Shown here: piece after piece, positions 13,198-23,205 of the stretch | Position numbering within the stretch: position 1 is the first letter of the stretch | Layout of the letters: each line of letters starts with the position of its first letter | NCBI GenBank assembly: GCA_946902875.1 | Contig: OX336342.1 | Location: 12,207,523 to 12,271,522, forward strand | Direction: 5' to 3' | From: Nematopogon swammerdamellus | Taxonomy: Eukaryota > Arthropoda > Insecta > Lepidoptera > Adelidae | DNA length: 64,000 bases | Notes under the pieces: model-generated | Seen by the model: only the letters and a program-made list of their open reading frames with translations | Database searches by the model: none | Told to the model about the DNA's origin: nothing | Program-made: the position numbers and the translations under genes

Positions 13198-13309
13198 CTG
13201 TGCAGCATGTAGATGAAGTTGAAGAGGCAGTTGAGAGAGGACATCATGAGGTCTGCGAAGGAGAGGTTCACCAGGAAGTAGTTCGTCACGGTGCGCATGC
13301 GCCGGTGAG
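13198..13309 (-). CDS. Natalisin/tachykinin-type receptor, exon 3 (TM2)
   Basis: 112-nt internal exon of a class A neuropeptide GPCR. Translation is [16 protein letters not shown] followed by [20 protein letters not shown]. This is intracellular loop 1 plus TM2 with the conserved N-L-S-x-A-D core, whose Asp is the class A sodium-site residue 2.50. The MSSLNC stretch favours the natalisin receptor type (Drosophila TkR86C) over TkR99D, judged from memory. The acceptor is TTTTGGCAG at 13310 and the donor is CACAG/GTACCTG. The 5' phase (two bases, CT) fits the single G left by the exon at 16561, giving Ala. The 3' end leaves AG of an Arg or Ser codon. TM3 onward is not found at lower coordinates in the window, so the gene runs off the left edge. 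Confidence 0.93.
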
Positions 13310-13433
13310 CTGCCAAAACACACACACACACACATGCACATAGTGTTCGATATTTTCAGGTATTCTAGGTTAACAACAGCCTATCAACAGCTTTTTAAAT
13401 TTTCTTTTCAAAATTCCTAAATAAATGTGTCAG

Positions 13434-13482
13434 TCAGTCAGTCAGTCAGAGTGTATGCGTCCACTGCTGGACATACGCCTGA
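13434..13482 (-). mobile_element. RTE 3' tail fragment with CAGT repeats
   Basis: On the minus strand this reads GGCGTATGTCCAGCAGTGGA followed by an ACTG-type microsatellite. That is the terminal motif of RTE elements seen at 10451, 26640 and 35040 in this window. Only the last tens of bases remain. Confidence 0.6.
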
Positions 13483-14051
13483 GTGAATTTTAAATAAAAT
13501 ACGCCTGTATAAATGTGTGTATTTTCCAAAAGCTTCAGATGCTTTCGCTGTTAACTGTAAAATTATTCGAGCACACAACTATAAATCACGTCAAATGTTC
13601 ATAGCTCTGGATTCATAATCCTCTTTTTGTGAGAAACTCTCATAGTCGAAAGTAGGCTTCCAGCCAACAAAGGAAAAACACTTGCAAAAACACTCTTAAC
13701 AACGGTTAATCACTCTCAAGATGGCGTATCTTGAGACTAATCTTTTTTTATCAGCATTGCAAGTGATACTTCTTCGAGTTATTCAGAGGGAAAATATTTT
13801 TTCGTATTTTGTGTAAACTAAGATAATATAATTTCATAGCATTTCTCAAAGTCAAAGCGAATTTAGGAATAAAAATTCCATTATGAACAATACTATACTT
13901 AAGGCTTATTATGGTGCCGGGCTCGCTGCGTGTGATGTTTTCCACGACATTTTCTAGACGACAATGTTTTGGCTTTCGGATGTTTAAAAGTATTTTATCA
14001 AGCCCCACGTTAAGTGTGAAGTTAAGAACGCGGCCAACTTGTAATGACACT

Positions 14052-14300
14052 TTTTTGTTGACAAATTTACAGCGACTTCAGCGACCTCCACAGAACTGGT
14101 AAATTCTGGAACGCTCTCCCTGTTTACATATTTCTCCCATAGTATAGTCACGGGTCCTTCAAGAGGGGCGTGAATAGACACCTGACAGGCCGGCATGGCA
14201 TTCGCAACCCCCGCGTACGACGTGAATGGGCATGGGCGTCGTCAGACACCTTATGGGTGGCCTGGAGCCACAAGCCGCGCTTTCTGTAATTTTTTTTTTA
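14052..14300 (+). mobile_element. LINE family Y, 3' part with reverse-transcriptase C-terminal remnant
   Basis: The plus frame gives GKFWNALPVYIF, then a stop and SFKRGVNRHLTGRHGIRNPR. This is the pattern W-N-x-L-P ... F-K-x-x-V-N-x-H-L found at the C-terminus of many jockey/CR1-like reverse transcriptases. It continues into the GGCATGGCATTCGCAACCCC and GGGCATGGGCGTCGTCAGAC blocks shared with 12060-12175 and 16395-16500. Internal stops mean it is not functional. Confidence 0.7.
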
Positions 14301-15584
14301 AACGACTAAGTTGCTATATGCTTGTTATTGTGTAATAATGTATTACAGAAAATTATAAAGTCAGAGATACTCGTAGTATATAATATATATAGGTAGGACA
14401 TCGATTTTTTTTAAATACTAACTTCGGCTTCGAATTGTTTATGAAAAACCGAATAATCTCGTGTCGGCTTTACAGATATTTTTAAACTCGCCAGCTGGCT
14501 GTTTTCTCCGTAAACAGCGCTCAAGCAATGAGAACTTTAAAAACATCGGTCAATTACTAGTTGAACTCGCGGGGAGAGGGTTCCGTTTTACGCTATACCT
14601 ACGTCCGTGGTTGGCGTCATCAAACTCTATATTTAGTAAATTGGAAAATAGGAAAAAAAATGAAATTTCGTAAATAATATTTAGTTCAGTGGATTCGGAG
14701 AAAATAAGCTGTGACAGACAGACAGATACGAGAGTAATCCTATAAGCGTTCCGTTTTTTTTTCTCATTTGACGTTTTTCAATCTATGCTATGAGGAATCA
14801 CATTATTCAATCTACATGCTTTAAATTTCTTTACAGAATTTGGCTTACAGATTAGGAACATCAGCCTTGTCGCCTGAGAGAGCGTCCCTCTACCTCCTCA
14901 CTGCCCTCCGCCTTTCTGTAGGTACTGTGTAATGAGAAATTCGCGCGTCCCCCCATCGGAGACATCTTTATGTGCGAGGCGACATGAAAGAAGGCGGATA
15001 AAAAGGGCTGCCCTCCCCGTCACTGCTTCACATGTTTCACTTTAGCGCGTGGTTGATAGAAAAAAAAATTACTTCAAGATATTTTTATTTACGATCGTTC
15101 CATCATTTACGAGGTCAAAGGGGCGTTTAATGAAATAACAAAAGGTCTAGTTTTATGGTTGTGTTTATCTCACATATGAACAGTGCTGCCCGTTCCCACC
15201 TTTGTTCGATACACAGACACGGTGCTGATAAAATATTACTTCGGAACCCTCAAAATTGGCCGGCACGTCCCGCCGCCGTAAATGAAAATAGACGGGCCGA
15301 AGGGAGGAAGTGCGTCGAATTTTACCGTAACATTTACTTACACGGCTCGTTTTTGTCACGTGTATGTGGGGTAAATTTTCATCTCTTTACCCACAATAAG
15401 CAAGTTGAACTGGTAATTTCAAAAGTTGAACTGGGAATTTCAAAATTCGAAATACCTTACTATCTTTTGATAACTATGCTATGCCGTAAAGAATTTCATT
15501 AAACTAACACTCGGAATTGCATATATCAGGTACATAAAATTATGATTTTAACATTGAAAATGTTTTTTCGATCGCGTTGCTAGG

Positions 15585-15860
15585 GCACCCATTTCAAGGA
15601 AAAGTGCGACATCGTCCTGGTGTCGTGAATTTTACAGCTACGTAGATGATTGGGGTGTCAAAAGATGCGTCTCGGCGAAAATTGTTTTACAATATGGCGT
15701 AAAACAATTTTGGAAAAGTAAAAAACTTTTTTAAAAAAATAAAAAAATGTCGAAAAATTATGTGATTTTTTGGTGTCTTCTCTCATTGAATCGTCGATTT
15801 CTCGAAAACGATAACGAATAAATGAAAAAAGCCCTCGGGGTATTGAGTTGGGCTACAATT
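15585..15860 (+). repeat. Dispersed repeat, copy 1 (partner at 40688-40940)
   Basis: The order GTGCGACATCGTCCTGGTGT, then GCTACGTAGATGATTGGGGT, then AAAACAATTTTGGAAAAG, then a TTTCTCGAAAACGA block and TTGGGCTACA, is repeated in reverse orientation at 40688-40940. The class is unknown; no open frame and no clear ends were found. Confidence 0.6.
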
Positions 15861-16036
15861 TTCAAAAAACGGGACCTCGCTATCTTTCACGGTCTAGGCT
15901 GTTATGTGCGGCGCGCGGACTAATCTGAGTAGTAGCATTAAAGTTTATGATTTTTACATATAAATATAATGTTTTGGAATATTATGATTGATAATGAAAG
16001 TAAATATTATAAAAGTATAATCATATATTACTTAGG

Positions 16037-16081
16037 TTAGGTTAGAAGATGCGTCGCGTAGCGACGCATCTTCTAACCTAA
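16037..16081. repeat. Perfect 21-bp inverted repeat with 3-nt loop
   Basis: Left arm 16037-16057 and right arm 16061-16081 are exact reverse complements around the loop GTA. The arm begins TTAGGTTAGAAGATGCG and ends GTCGC. The left arm overlaps a TTAGG-TTAGG-TTAG run at 16032-16045. It lies within receptor intron 2. It could fold as a short stable hairpin or be the fused ends of a mobile element. Confidence 0.85.
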
Positions 16082-16394
16082 ACTATATAATATTTTTATA
16101 TTTGATATTTATTAATTTGTTACTTTAGTTAGACATAATGTCAAGCTTATCTCTTTTTCTGTCTAAATTTTAGTTTACATTTTTTAAGCTGCTTGCGTTT
16201 TTGAAAAATAATAAAAAATATATAAATGTAATACTTTTTTATTTTATTTTGTTGAGTTCATTTTCAATGTACCTCGAAGGTCGTGTAATGCACGAGATCT
16301 GTGAATTTTTTTTTTCAAGGTATAAAGCAAAGTTAAATAATATTTTTTTCTTTAAAATATGTAATGTGAATATCGGGGATTTAAGTATATTTTA

Positions 16395-16500
16395 ATTAAA
16401 AGCGCGACGTGTGGCGCCGGTCCACACATAATGTGTCTAACGACGCCCATGGACATTCGTTCGTATATGGGGTTACGAATGCCAAGGGATATAGTGTAAT
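16395..16500 (-). mobile_element. LINE family Y, 3' terminal fragment
   Basis: The minus frame gives SLGIRNPIYERMSMGVVRH, then CGPAPHVALL, aligning with the ends at 12060 and 14200. It sits about 60 bp inside receptor intron 2, so read-through of the exon 2 frame into it gives a false 157-residue open frame. That extension is not part of the receptor. Confidence 0.7.
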
Positions 16501-16560
16501 ATGAAAAGGACAGGAGATATTCAAGTGCCCAACGCCACGATCTGTAGAAAAGTATATTAC

Positions 16561-16792
16561 CAGTAACGATCCATATGACAATAGCGTTGCCGCATATCGC
16601 GACCGCCAGCATGGTGGCGTAGAGGCAGACCCAGGAGCCCTGCGCCCAGGGCGGCATGTCCGGCGAGCCGGCGGCGGCGGCGGCGGAGGGCGCGGTGGCG
16701 GGCGGCGCGGGGGCGGGCAGCCGGCGCGGCACCAGCACTGTGGCGGAAGCCAGCAGGCTCCGGTTCAGGTCCATCTCCCACGTGTAAACCAC
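16561..16792 (-). CDS. Natalisin/tachykinin-type receptor, exon 2 (N-terminus and TM1)
   Basis: 232 nt, 77 codons plus one base. It begins VVYTWEMDLNRSLLASATVL, has an Ala/Pro-rich extracellular linker (PAPAPPATAPSAAAAAG), then PPWAQGSWVCLYATMLAVA and ICGNAIVIWIVT. The last part is TM1 with the G-N motif whose Asn is the class A residue 1.50. N-R-S is a potential N-glycosylation site. The acceptor is TGTGGCAG at 16793; the donor is ACTG/GTAATA at 16560. The intron phase (one base) matches exon 3 exactly. An internal Met (MDLNRS) could be the start, but the frame is open through the acceptor in phase 0 and joins exon 1 at 30134-30211. The GC-rich codons differ from the AT-rich flanks. Confidence 0.9.
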
Positions 16793-16918
16793 CTGCCACA
16801 ACACAACACGTCGTCGTGCATTCATTCATACACCTACACATCTTAGTATCTATATAAGGCTCACCACACCACCATACATAACACAACAACCCATACAACA
16901 CACAAAAAACTCATAACC

Positions 16919-17040
16919 AATAGAATAGAATAGAATAGAATAGTATTTTATTCAGTTCTGCACATACATTATATTATATTAACACAAATGGAGCTAGATA
17001 ATACAAAATAAAGGGCGTAGGCGCAGCATATGACCAGTCG
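16919..17040 (-). mobile_element. Retroelement 3' tail with TAGAA repeats
   Basis: A pentanucleotide run (TAGAA on plus, TTCTA on minus, 16919-16945) is followed by TATTTTATTCAGTTCTGCAC and, further in, AATAAAGGGCGTAGGCGCAG. A simple repeat next to a conserved end is the usual sign of a LINE 3' end in this window. The exact family is not recognised. Confidence 0.45.
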
Positions 17041-17727
17041 AGTGTCTCAAGGGCCGCTGTTTTTAAGCCTAGCCTATATTAATAATTGAATTAAATTAAA
17101 TCTAAAGAACTTTATACAAAATTAACAACAATACACATTTAGGTACACAATTTTTCAAGTTTACACAAGATTAATTTACAAACTACAAAATTTATTTACA
17201 AGTTTAGTAAACCATATTAGATATTACAGTCCACTAGAACTTATAATTCAATTTAATGGGTCTTAATTGATTACGACCACGTGTCCTTGCCCCTTACTAT
17301 GCGGTAAGCTCAAATTGTAGCCGACTGGGTTGATACCACCGTACTGGATGTAAGATGGCCGCAGAGCAGCCTCGTCTGTGTTCTCCTCTAGTCCAGTATA
17401 GCCAGCAATCCAAAGGGAAGTCTCCGATATCGCACTTACCTTCTCGGAGGTGATATTGGCTGGTCGGAGCTTGTGCTTTGACCCTCTGACTCAGCCACCC
17501 ATATCGGATGACGTAAAAAAGTCTTTGTATGGAAAGAGCACATGACATGATCCCATCGAATGTGGATCACTCAGTAAGTGGGTTGACCAGAGGTTTGACG
17601 ATGTGAAGCATGCCTCCGGCTTGAAATTGTGATTTAATCCATGCAACATCAATATTAAATTGAGTGGATCTAGAAGACGGCGCTGGCTTATTTTCTAGCG
17701 AAGAATAATACCTGAACGTCTTTCTCT

Positions 17728-17880
17728 GTATTTTATTCCTCATCAGCCAAAGGTTAACTGGAAAAATCACTTGTAGGGATAATCCCGCCTTTGCGCACTC
17801 CTGTATTTCTTGTTTCTTGTCGTGTACTGTTCTTCCTTAAATGTGTGTGCAATAAAGAGTTTCTATTCTTATTCTATTCT
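17728..17880 (+). mobile_element. Retroelement 3' end (AATAAAGAGTTT tail), copy 1
   Basis: The block TCTCTGTATTTTATTCCTCA, ACTGGAAAAATCACTTGTAG, GCCTTTGCGCACTCCTGTAT and GCAATAAAGAGTTTCTATTC recurs almost unchanged at 20786-20944. Each copy ends in a polyadenylation-like AATAAA followed by an ATTCT repeat. This is a 3'UTR end of a retrotransposon; no coding part remains. Confidence 0.75.
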
Positions 17881-17925
17881 ACCTGAAAACAGAAGAAAAA
17901 TACCGAGGAGATGACACGTTATCTG

Positions 17926-18204
17926 TCACGTCCCATAATTAAGGAACCGGCAGCGGGCGGTTGAGTTTCTCATCAAGAAAATGCGAAATCCATCTTGATC
18001 GAGCGCGGCGCGGGCTCTCAGGGCTGGTTGACCTATATCGGCAGTATTGTGTAATTCTGAAGTGTGTGCGAAGCTGGGCCTAGCGGATCCTCGGACACCG
18101 GACGTTCCTACGACCACTACATCACCTGTAAGGACTGAGCTATCGAAGGTGCGGCTGCGGGCGGAGACATCATCATCAAGGTAGGAGGCACCACACCACC
18201 ACAC
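17926..18204 (-). other. CpG-rich open frame, likely decayed element
   Basis: The minus frame gives ARSRTFDSSVLTGDVVVVGT, then SELHNTADIGQPALRARAAL and DQDGFRIFLMRNSTARCRF. The composition is protein-like but I do not recognise a family. It sits between LINE remnants inside receptor intron 1, which favours transposon origin over a host exon. No convincing splice sites were seen. Confidence 0.3.
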
Positions 18205-18723
18205 ACTTTTGAGCTACATCATTTAGGAGATGGCTGCGTGCAACTTCTGATTATCAGAATCCGGCTTCATTGCTGAATATAGTATTATAATTTGCCTGTC
18301 TGAAATATAATGTATTCCATTACAATTATATCAATATTAAATATTCTCGATGACATATATCAAATCTTTCTATTCTGCTGGTCATATTAATTTGCCGGTC
18401 ATGGTTAGATTTAGCGGTCTTTTCGCGCGACATTTTGGACAATATTCACTCCATGAGGACCAAAAAGACCGTGGAAACCTACCGTAGTAAGATAACTTAT
18501 TAATAATTTCTCAGTCATATTTCAAACTGTCACGCGAAAGAACAAAGATAATTATCAGAGAAAAACTCCTTCGTCATGGGCTATCCGTATATTATTAATC
18601 TCACGAATTGGATAAGGTATAAACAGACGGGCGTCACATTTCGCATTTATACCGACCAAGGATGAAGACTTTCTTATACGTTCATACTTGTATGAAAATT
18701 GAGCAAATTAAATTTTTTACGTT

Positions 18724-18960
18724 TTTTTGTTTTTTTTTTATGTAAACCAACACGGGTGACTGTGCCGAGAGACCAATGGTGCATTCGACAGAGTCAATGC
18801 CATGCCAGCATTTGCAGATTTGCGGACTGTTGCTAGGCTGTATAGCCTGTTAATACGACGTTTGAAGACACCCAGGTTAAAAGATTTGGGAAACACACTC
18901 GCCAGAAGACAGTTCCACACCCTAGCGGCGCGACAAAGAAACGAGCACTCCCAAAATTAA
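18724..18960 (-). mobile_element. LINE family X, 3' end (minus copy)
   Basis: The minus frame has WNCLLASVFPKSFNLGVFK and RRINRLYSLATVRKSANAG, the C-terminal W-N-x-L ... V-F-P-x-S-F-N-L-x-x-F-K-x-R-x-N pattern of jockey/CR1-like reverse transcriptases. The 3' end reads CTCTCGGCACAGTCACCCGT, then GTTGGTTTACAT and poly(A). A second copy is at 39036-39275. The final bases resemble the SINE tail in this window (see findings). Everything upstream of the reverse-transcriptase C-terminus is missing. Confidence 0.78.
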
Positions 18961-19054
18961 GACGAATGTGACGACACCTCTTAAGTTGAAATCCATCAAA
19001 CCATTTAGGCTAAAGCGCGCGCCAAAGAAATAGACATTCATATACATATATTAT

Positions 19055-19520
19055 AAATACGATCTTTGGGAGGGTTCCCCTGAGTACCTTCTTTCAGCCT
19101 TGGATTATATTCAGCGACGAGCCATCCGCCTCATTGGTGCCTCTGTACTCACAAAGGACCTCTAACCTCTAAAGCACAGACATATCGTTGGTTCATTGTG
19201 CCTGTTTTATGGGTACTGCTATGGCCGCTGCTCTGACGAACTTGCTTCCCTTATCCCTCCTCCTCCTGTTCGCCTTCGCCAAACCCGCCATACTCTCGCG
19301 GAACACCCCTTTGTAGTCGACAGAAGAGTTCTTCGAACTGCACGATTCTCTAAATCGTTCTTGTGTCGCACTGCAAAGGTGTGGAACGGGCTCCCAGGGA
19401 ATATCTTTCCCCACTCATACAATCCACGCATCTTCAAATCGCGGGTCATTAGCCTTTCCCCAGCAACATTAGTCCACCTCCAAGCCGGACTGGCACCTCC
19501 TCGGCGGTGAAATTGGCTGC
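19055..19520 (+). mobile_element. Jockey/CR1-like reverse transcriptase, C-terminal remnant
   Basis: The plus frame gives SALDYIQRRAIRLIGASVLT, a stop, HIVGSLCLFYGYCYGRCSDE, LASLIPPPPVRLRQTRHTL, FSKSFLCRTAKVWNGLPGN and IFPHSYNPRIFKSRV. This is the region after the reverse-transcriptase core of a non-LTR element. At least one in-frame stop near 19159 shows it is dead. No 5' part is present, as expected for 5'-truncated integration. Confidence 0.82.
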
Positions 19521-20019
19521 GCCTGAGGCTTCGACCTCGGGCAGAAATCAGACGACACTTTAAGCCGTTTCACATGACTCTACTCTTTGTATAGTTTCTT
19601 ATAAAATGTAACATAAACCAATAATTTATCTGCAAGCTTCAGATATTCGTTCCGAATCTTTTATATGCTTTATTGCATTGAATTTGATGAAATTGATTCA
19701 ATGTTTTGTAGAAAAATCAAAATTGTGATATAAAAATTTAAATTATAAAAATCCTCCTATTTTAAGTTGCCACCCAGTTCGGAAGCAATAAATAAAAATA
19801 CGATAAAATATTACACTCGAAAAACATAACACACCTTCTTCTGACGCATTCGGGTAATAAAAATACGCAGGTATAGATAAACTACGATTACCTACCTAAG
19901 AATGATTAGTTCTTATTCTAAGTCCTCAACCGTCGCCGGATCAAATAAATTGTCTAACATTACATTATGCTAATCTTAACGCTTCCTCCCCCTATCCTCT
20001 CACGGCTTTCTTCTCCGCT

Positions 20020-20300
20020 CTAGTGATGATAATATCCTAGAGATTCCACGTCACGCTTCTGGTTTCTACACCGATTCATTTACTCTCCATTCTGCTCGTC
20101 TATGGAACTCGCTGCCGCACTACGTCCGTCACTCCGAAACTTTAAATTCTTTTAAAAAGCCATTGAAGAAATTGTACCTTAACCCTTAACTAATTTTCCC
20201 AATGTTTATTCACCTGTGGATTAGTATAGTATAGCATGTATTATTTGTATGTAGTATCCATGTTCTATACATATTTATGTATGTATGTATATGCTGTTTG
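20020..20300 (+). mobile_element. Non-LTR element C-terminal remnant with TATG tail
   Basis: The plus frame from about 20023 gives DNILEIPRHASGFYTDSFT and LHSARLWNSLPHYVRHSET, then LNSFKKPLKKLYLNP and a stop. S-A-R-L-W-N-S-L-P is the typical C-terminal motif of non-LTR reverse transcriptases. The 3' side runs into a TATG/TGTA microsatellite at about 20270-20290. The family is not the same as X, Y or the 19055 element. Confidence 0.7.
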
Positions 20301-20785
20301 TATTTTATGTACTTTTTAAAAGGAAATGAAGCTATCAAAATTGCTGTTAGTTTTTTTTTAATGAATTAAGAAATTAATATTCTGTCATATTTTTACTCGT
20401 TCTCGGGACTTTGGGAGGTCATAAGACCTTTTCATGGTATTAACTTCATCAAATAATATGTTTTCTAGAACAAGGATAAATCGCAAAATTCAATAAATTT
20501 TATTTCGTGCTGATACAATCATAAACAAAAAAGTTAAAAGGGTTTAATGCGGAGATTTTGGTAATTTTCAAAAATAAAGAAAAAAAATCGTATCTCGATA
20601 CCACGTGACATTTGACAAAAGGTATGATGGGTCAAAACGTTGCAAATGACCCCACTTACCTACAAAAAATTTTTGTCGGTCGATGTGCCGAACTATACCG
20701 ATAAATAGGTATGAATGTTACATGTAGGTATGCATAAAAATAAAACACGCATTCCTCCTCCCTTTCGCTTGCACTACCCATACTC

Positions 20786-20944
20786 CTTTCTCTGTATTTT
20801 ATTCCTCATCACCCAAAGTTTGACTGGAAGAAATCACTTGTAGTGATAAGTCCGCCTTTGCGCACTCCTGTATTTTTTGTTTCTTGTCGTGTACTGTTCT
20901 TCCTTCAATTTGTGTGCAATAAAGAGTTTATATTCTATTCTATT
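20786..20944 (+). mobile_element. Retroelement 3' end (AATAAAGAGTTT tail), copy 2
   Basis: Near-identical to 17728-17880, in the same orientation about 3 kb away, and ending in GCAATAAAGAGTTTATATTC plus TATTC repeats. The similarity of the two copies suggests the same source element. Confidence 0.75.
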
Positions 20945-21296
20945 ATGTAGGTATGCCACATCCGACTGCTGTCGGCACCGCTCGTGTTAAACTTACAGAG
21001 GTTTAGTTAGCCCGGTACGTGCCTCGCATGAACTTGTTCGGCCGATCGCTCCGAAGGGGAGGTAAGTTGCCTGACTGTTTCTGTTTGGTCAGCAAACGTG
21101 GAGGCAATATGTCAAGCCGCTTCCTGCTCCTTCCGACTTCTGAGCACTGATTTAGTTACTTTCCTACGACTTTCTTTGTAACATCAGATAATGAATCTTT
21201 TTCATTTACCATTTACAGAAAAAGGAAGTCATATTATGTTCCCATAATAATAATTTAAATCATTGTGAGTGTGAATAAAGTTAAAAAAAAAAATTA

Positions 21297-21515
21297 TAAA
21301 ACCCTAATTCTAAAAAATGAAGGAAACAAAGAAACATCAGTAGAAAATGCAGCAGTCGGACTGTCTGTTCCACAGAGCACGGAATACCCCCCGCGCGCGC
21401 CGCGCGGTATTTCGTGCTCTGTGGTCTGTTCGAATCCTTCTACACGCCCGACTACAGCATTGTCTACTGATCTATCCTTATTTTCACTGTTACGACGAAT
21501 CCAACGACATCTCAT
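21297..21515. repeat. Palindromic (fold-back) element, about 100-bp arms
   Basis: CCACAGAGCACG with GAATACC (from about 21371) is mirrored by GGTATTTCGTGCTCTGTGG (ending at about 21424) around a CCCCGCGCGCGCCGCGC centre. The similarity continues outward on both sides (CATCAGTAGAAAATGCAGCA mirrored by TGCTGTAGTCGGGCG-type sequence). Translations of the two strands are therefore near copies of one another (SVENAAVG versus SVDNAVVG; STDLSLF versus STDVSLF). That symmetry is a DNA effect and does not indicate a protein. A fold-back MITE or a hairpin-RNA source are both possible. Confidence 0.75.
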
Positions 21516-21702
21516 TAATATGTGGATGGCATGATGGATTTTAATCCATCATGTCGTTTAGGCTACAGAGCGTGCCATAGACACTCGAAAAACACAATCC
21601 TCCTTTTTGCTTCGCGCAGTCGGGTAAAAAGAGCTAATATTATTACAGCATTTTCCAATTTTAAGGCAAACTGTTATTCACATTTTATTATTACAATAAT
21701 TG

Positions 21703-21780
21703 TAATTTTATAGTCTTCAGCATTACGTATAGGAGGTACTCATAATTATTATGAATAAAATGCTGAAGACTATAAAATTA
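21703..21780. repeat. 22-bp inverted repeats flanking a 34-bp spacer
   Basis: The left arm 21703-21724 begins TAATTTTATAGTCTTCAGC. The right arm 21759-21780 is its exact reverse complement. It may be a miniature transposon reduced to its ends or a solo hairpin. Confidence 0.8.
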
Positions 21781-22967
21781 CTGTCGAATTCACCTAGTCG
21801 TCATTCAATTTACCAATTATATTAATGTTCTCGTTAGCGTTAGCGAAGTATTTGTGTAAATATTCGCCTACGTATAAAAATGACCGAGCTCCTGAAAGAA
21901 AATGCCTCAGTAATTTTTTTCATTTCTCTTTTCTCTTCTGTTTACCTAGTGGTCTATGTTATGTAGGTTTGAAAAAAAAAACTTCCCCTAAAATAGGTCG
22001 TCAACTTAAAAGTTGAGTGCCCTTCTTCCCTACTACTTCTTCTGGTCCCGTGGAGTGGAACAGGCATGTGTAAACGCATTTATTGCGCCAACGCATTTGA
22101 ACTGCGCATCGACGACGACGACGTGCGCTGATCAGAAGATGTAACGCAACGCAAACGTGTAAGTAGCGGAAAGCCCGCATTACGCGGCCCGGCAAGAAAC
22201 TTCTCATACCATGCGAAGTTTCTCGCCGGTCTACTTCGAGGGTGTAGTCGAACTGGATAGAGCAAATTTTGACAAGTTCAAGTACAGTCAACTTCCATAT
22301 GAATAATTAATAAACAATACAATAGTGCTAGTGCGTGCGTCGCGGCGCAGCTGTGTCGTCGCTGTGGCACTCACTGGCATAGCGCTGCGCCTTTATTTGC
22401 GCCTACCTAAACCTGTGCGCGTTGCTTAAATGTCGCAATTGCGTATTGATACACCAGAATGAGCATTGGTTAATGTATCAACGCACATAATTCGATTGCG
22501 TTACCCATGTCTACCGTACCGAAGTCACGTGAAGCACCGGGAAAATGAATATTTCCAAACTTGTGTCTGGTGCGGACGGAGTGGGAACTAGATAATTTAC
22601 TTCCATTGATCCCTCGCTGTCACCGAATAAATTTCCACCTGGACTCGCGACAATGCGGCCTAGCTCGCACAATGCGCCCACCCCCCTGCCAGGCAGGCAT
22701 TGAGTGAGAGCACGAATGCAGATTACCTACATCGGAATGAATTCGGTAGGTATTAAATTGTCGTGTTTTAGTGTGTACCTGCTTTGAACCACCAGTTTGC
22801 GAATATTGAGAGATGGCGAGGAAAATACTGGAGTCACGTTTTTATTAGGTTTCCTTTGTTTTTGACTGATTGTTGTAGAAACTGTATGACATGTCACATA
22901 GCTGAGCCAGCTGATACGGCCCTAACTGTATGTATGCACTATTAAATAGGTATAATAAAAATAATAT

Positions 22968-23205
22968 ACATACATACATAATGTCACACATGTTTCCCAG
23001 TGGGGTAGGCAGATACAACGGATCTCCACGTGCCGCGATCCTGAAGCACGTTTGCGCCTCTTCCATTCTCCTCTCATAATGTTCTTCATACATGTTCGTC
23101 GGTTACGGGTACTACGCACTTGACCCTTTTTGATCACATGCCCGATCTGGTCTAGGTGCGTACGTCTAAAGCGATCCTTCCCGACTCTCCGACTCACATT
23201 CATTC
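22968..23205 (-). repeat. Dispersed repeat with conserved frame (LDQIGHVIKKGQVRS)
   Basis: The minus frame gives MNVSRRVGKDRFRRTHLDQI and GHVIKKGQVRSTRNRRTC, followed by CICLPHWETCVTLCM, and ends in an ATGTATGTATG tail. I recall similar frames recurring in lepidopteran genomes as a dispersed repeat, but cannot name the element. The simple-sequence tail supports retroposition. Confidence 0.5.

Larger units (their letters stand above)
13310..16560 (-). other. Receptor intron 2 (3.25 kb)
   Basis: The intron runs from donor GTAATA at 16560 to acceptor TTTGGCAG at 13310. It contains a CA microsatellite (13318-13334), an RTE 3' tail with CAGT repeats (13434-13482), a LINE-Y copy (14052-14300), a TATA-like GGATAAAAAGGG near 14996-15007 of doubtful meaning, one copy of a dispersed repeat (15585-15860), a perfect 21-bp hairpin (16037-16081) and a LINE-Y tail (16395-16500) only about 60 bp from the exon 2 donor. 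The remainder is AT-rich and featureless. Confidence 0.8.

Noticed and set aside
13153..13341. 62-residue minus-strand frame with His/Pro/Leu-rich sequence
   Set aside because: Wrong-frame shadow of receptor exon 3.
14996..15026. TATA-initiator promoter (GGATAAAAAGGG then TCACTGC)
   Set aside because: The spacing is acceptable but it lies inside receptor intron 2, with no downstream open frame or splice signal; a chance match is likely in AT-rich DNA.
16352..16825. A single 157-residue protein including receptor TM1
   Set aside because: The last 60 residues run past the donor at 16560 into a LINE 3' end; residues before VVYTW precede the acceptor at 16793. Only 16561-16792 is exon.
16557..16901. 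114-residue Arg/Ala-rich minus-strand frame
   Set aside because: It is the receptor exon 2 read in a wrong frame.
21265..21544. Candidate small protein SVENAAVGLSVPQSTEYPPR
   Set aside because: The opposite strand encodes nearly the same peptide, as expected of a palindrome, and no splice context or similarity exists.
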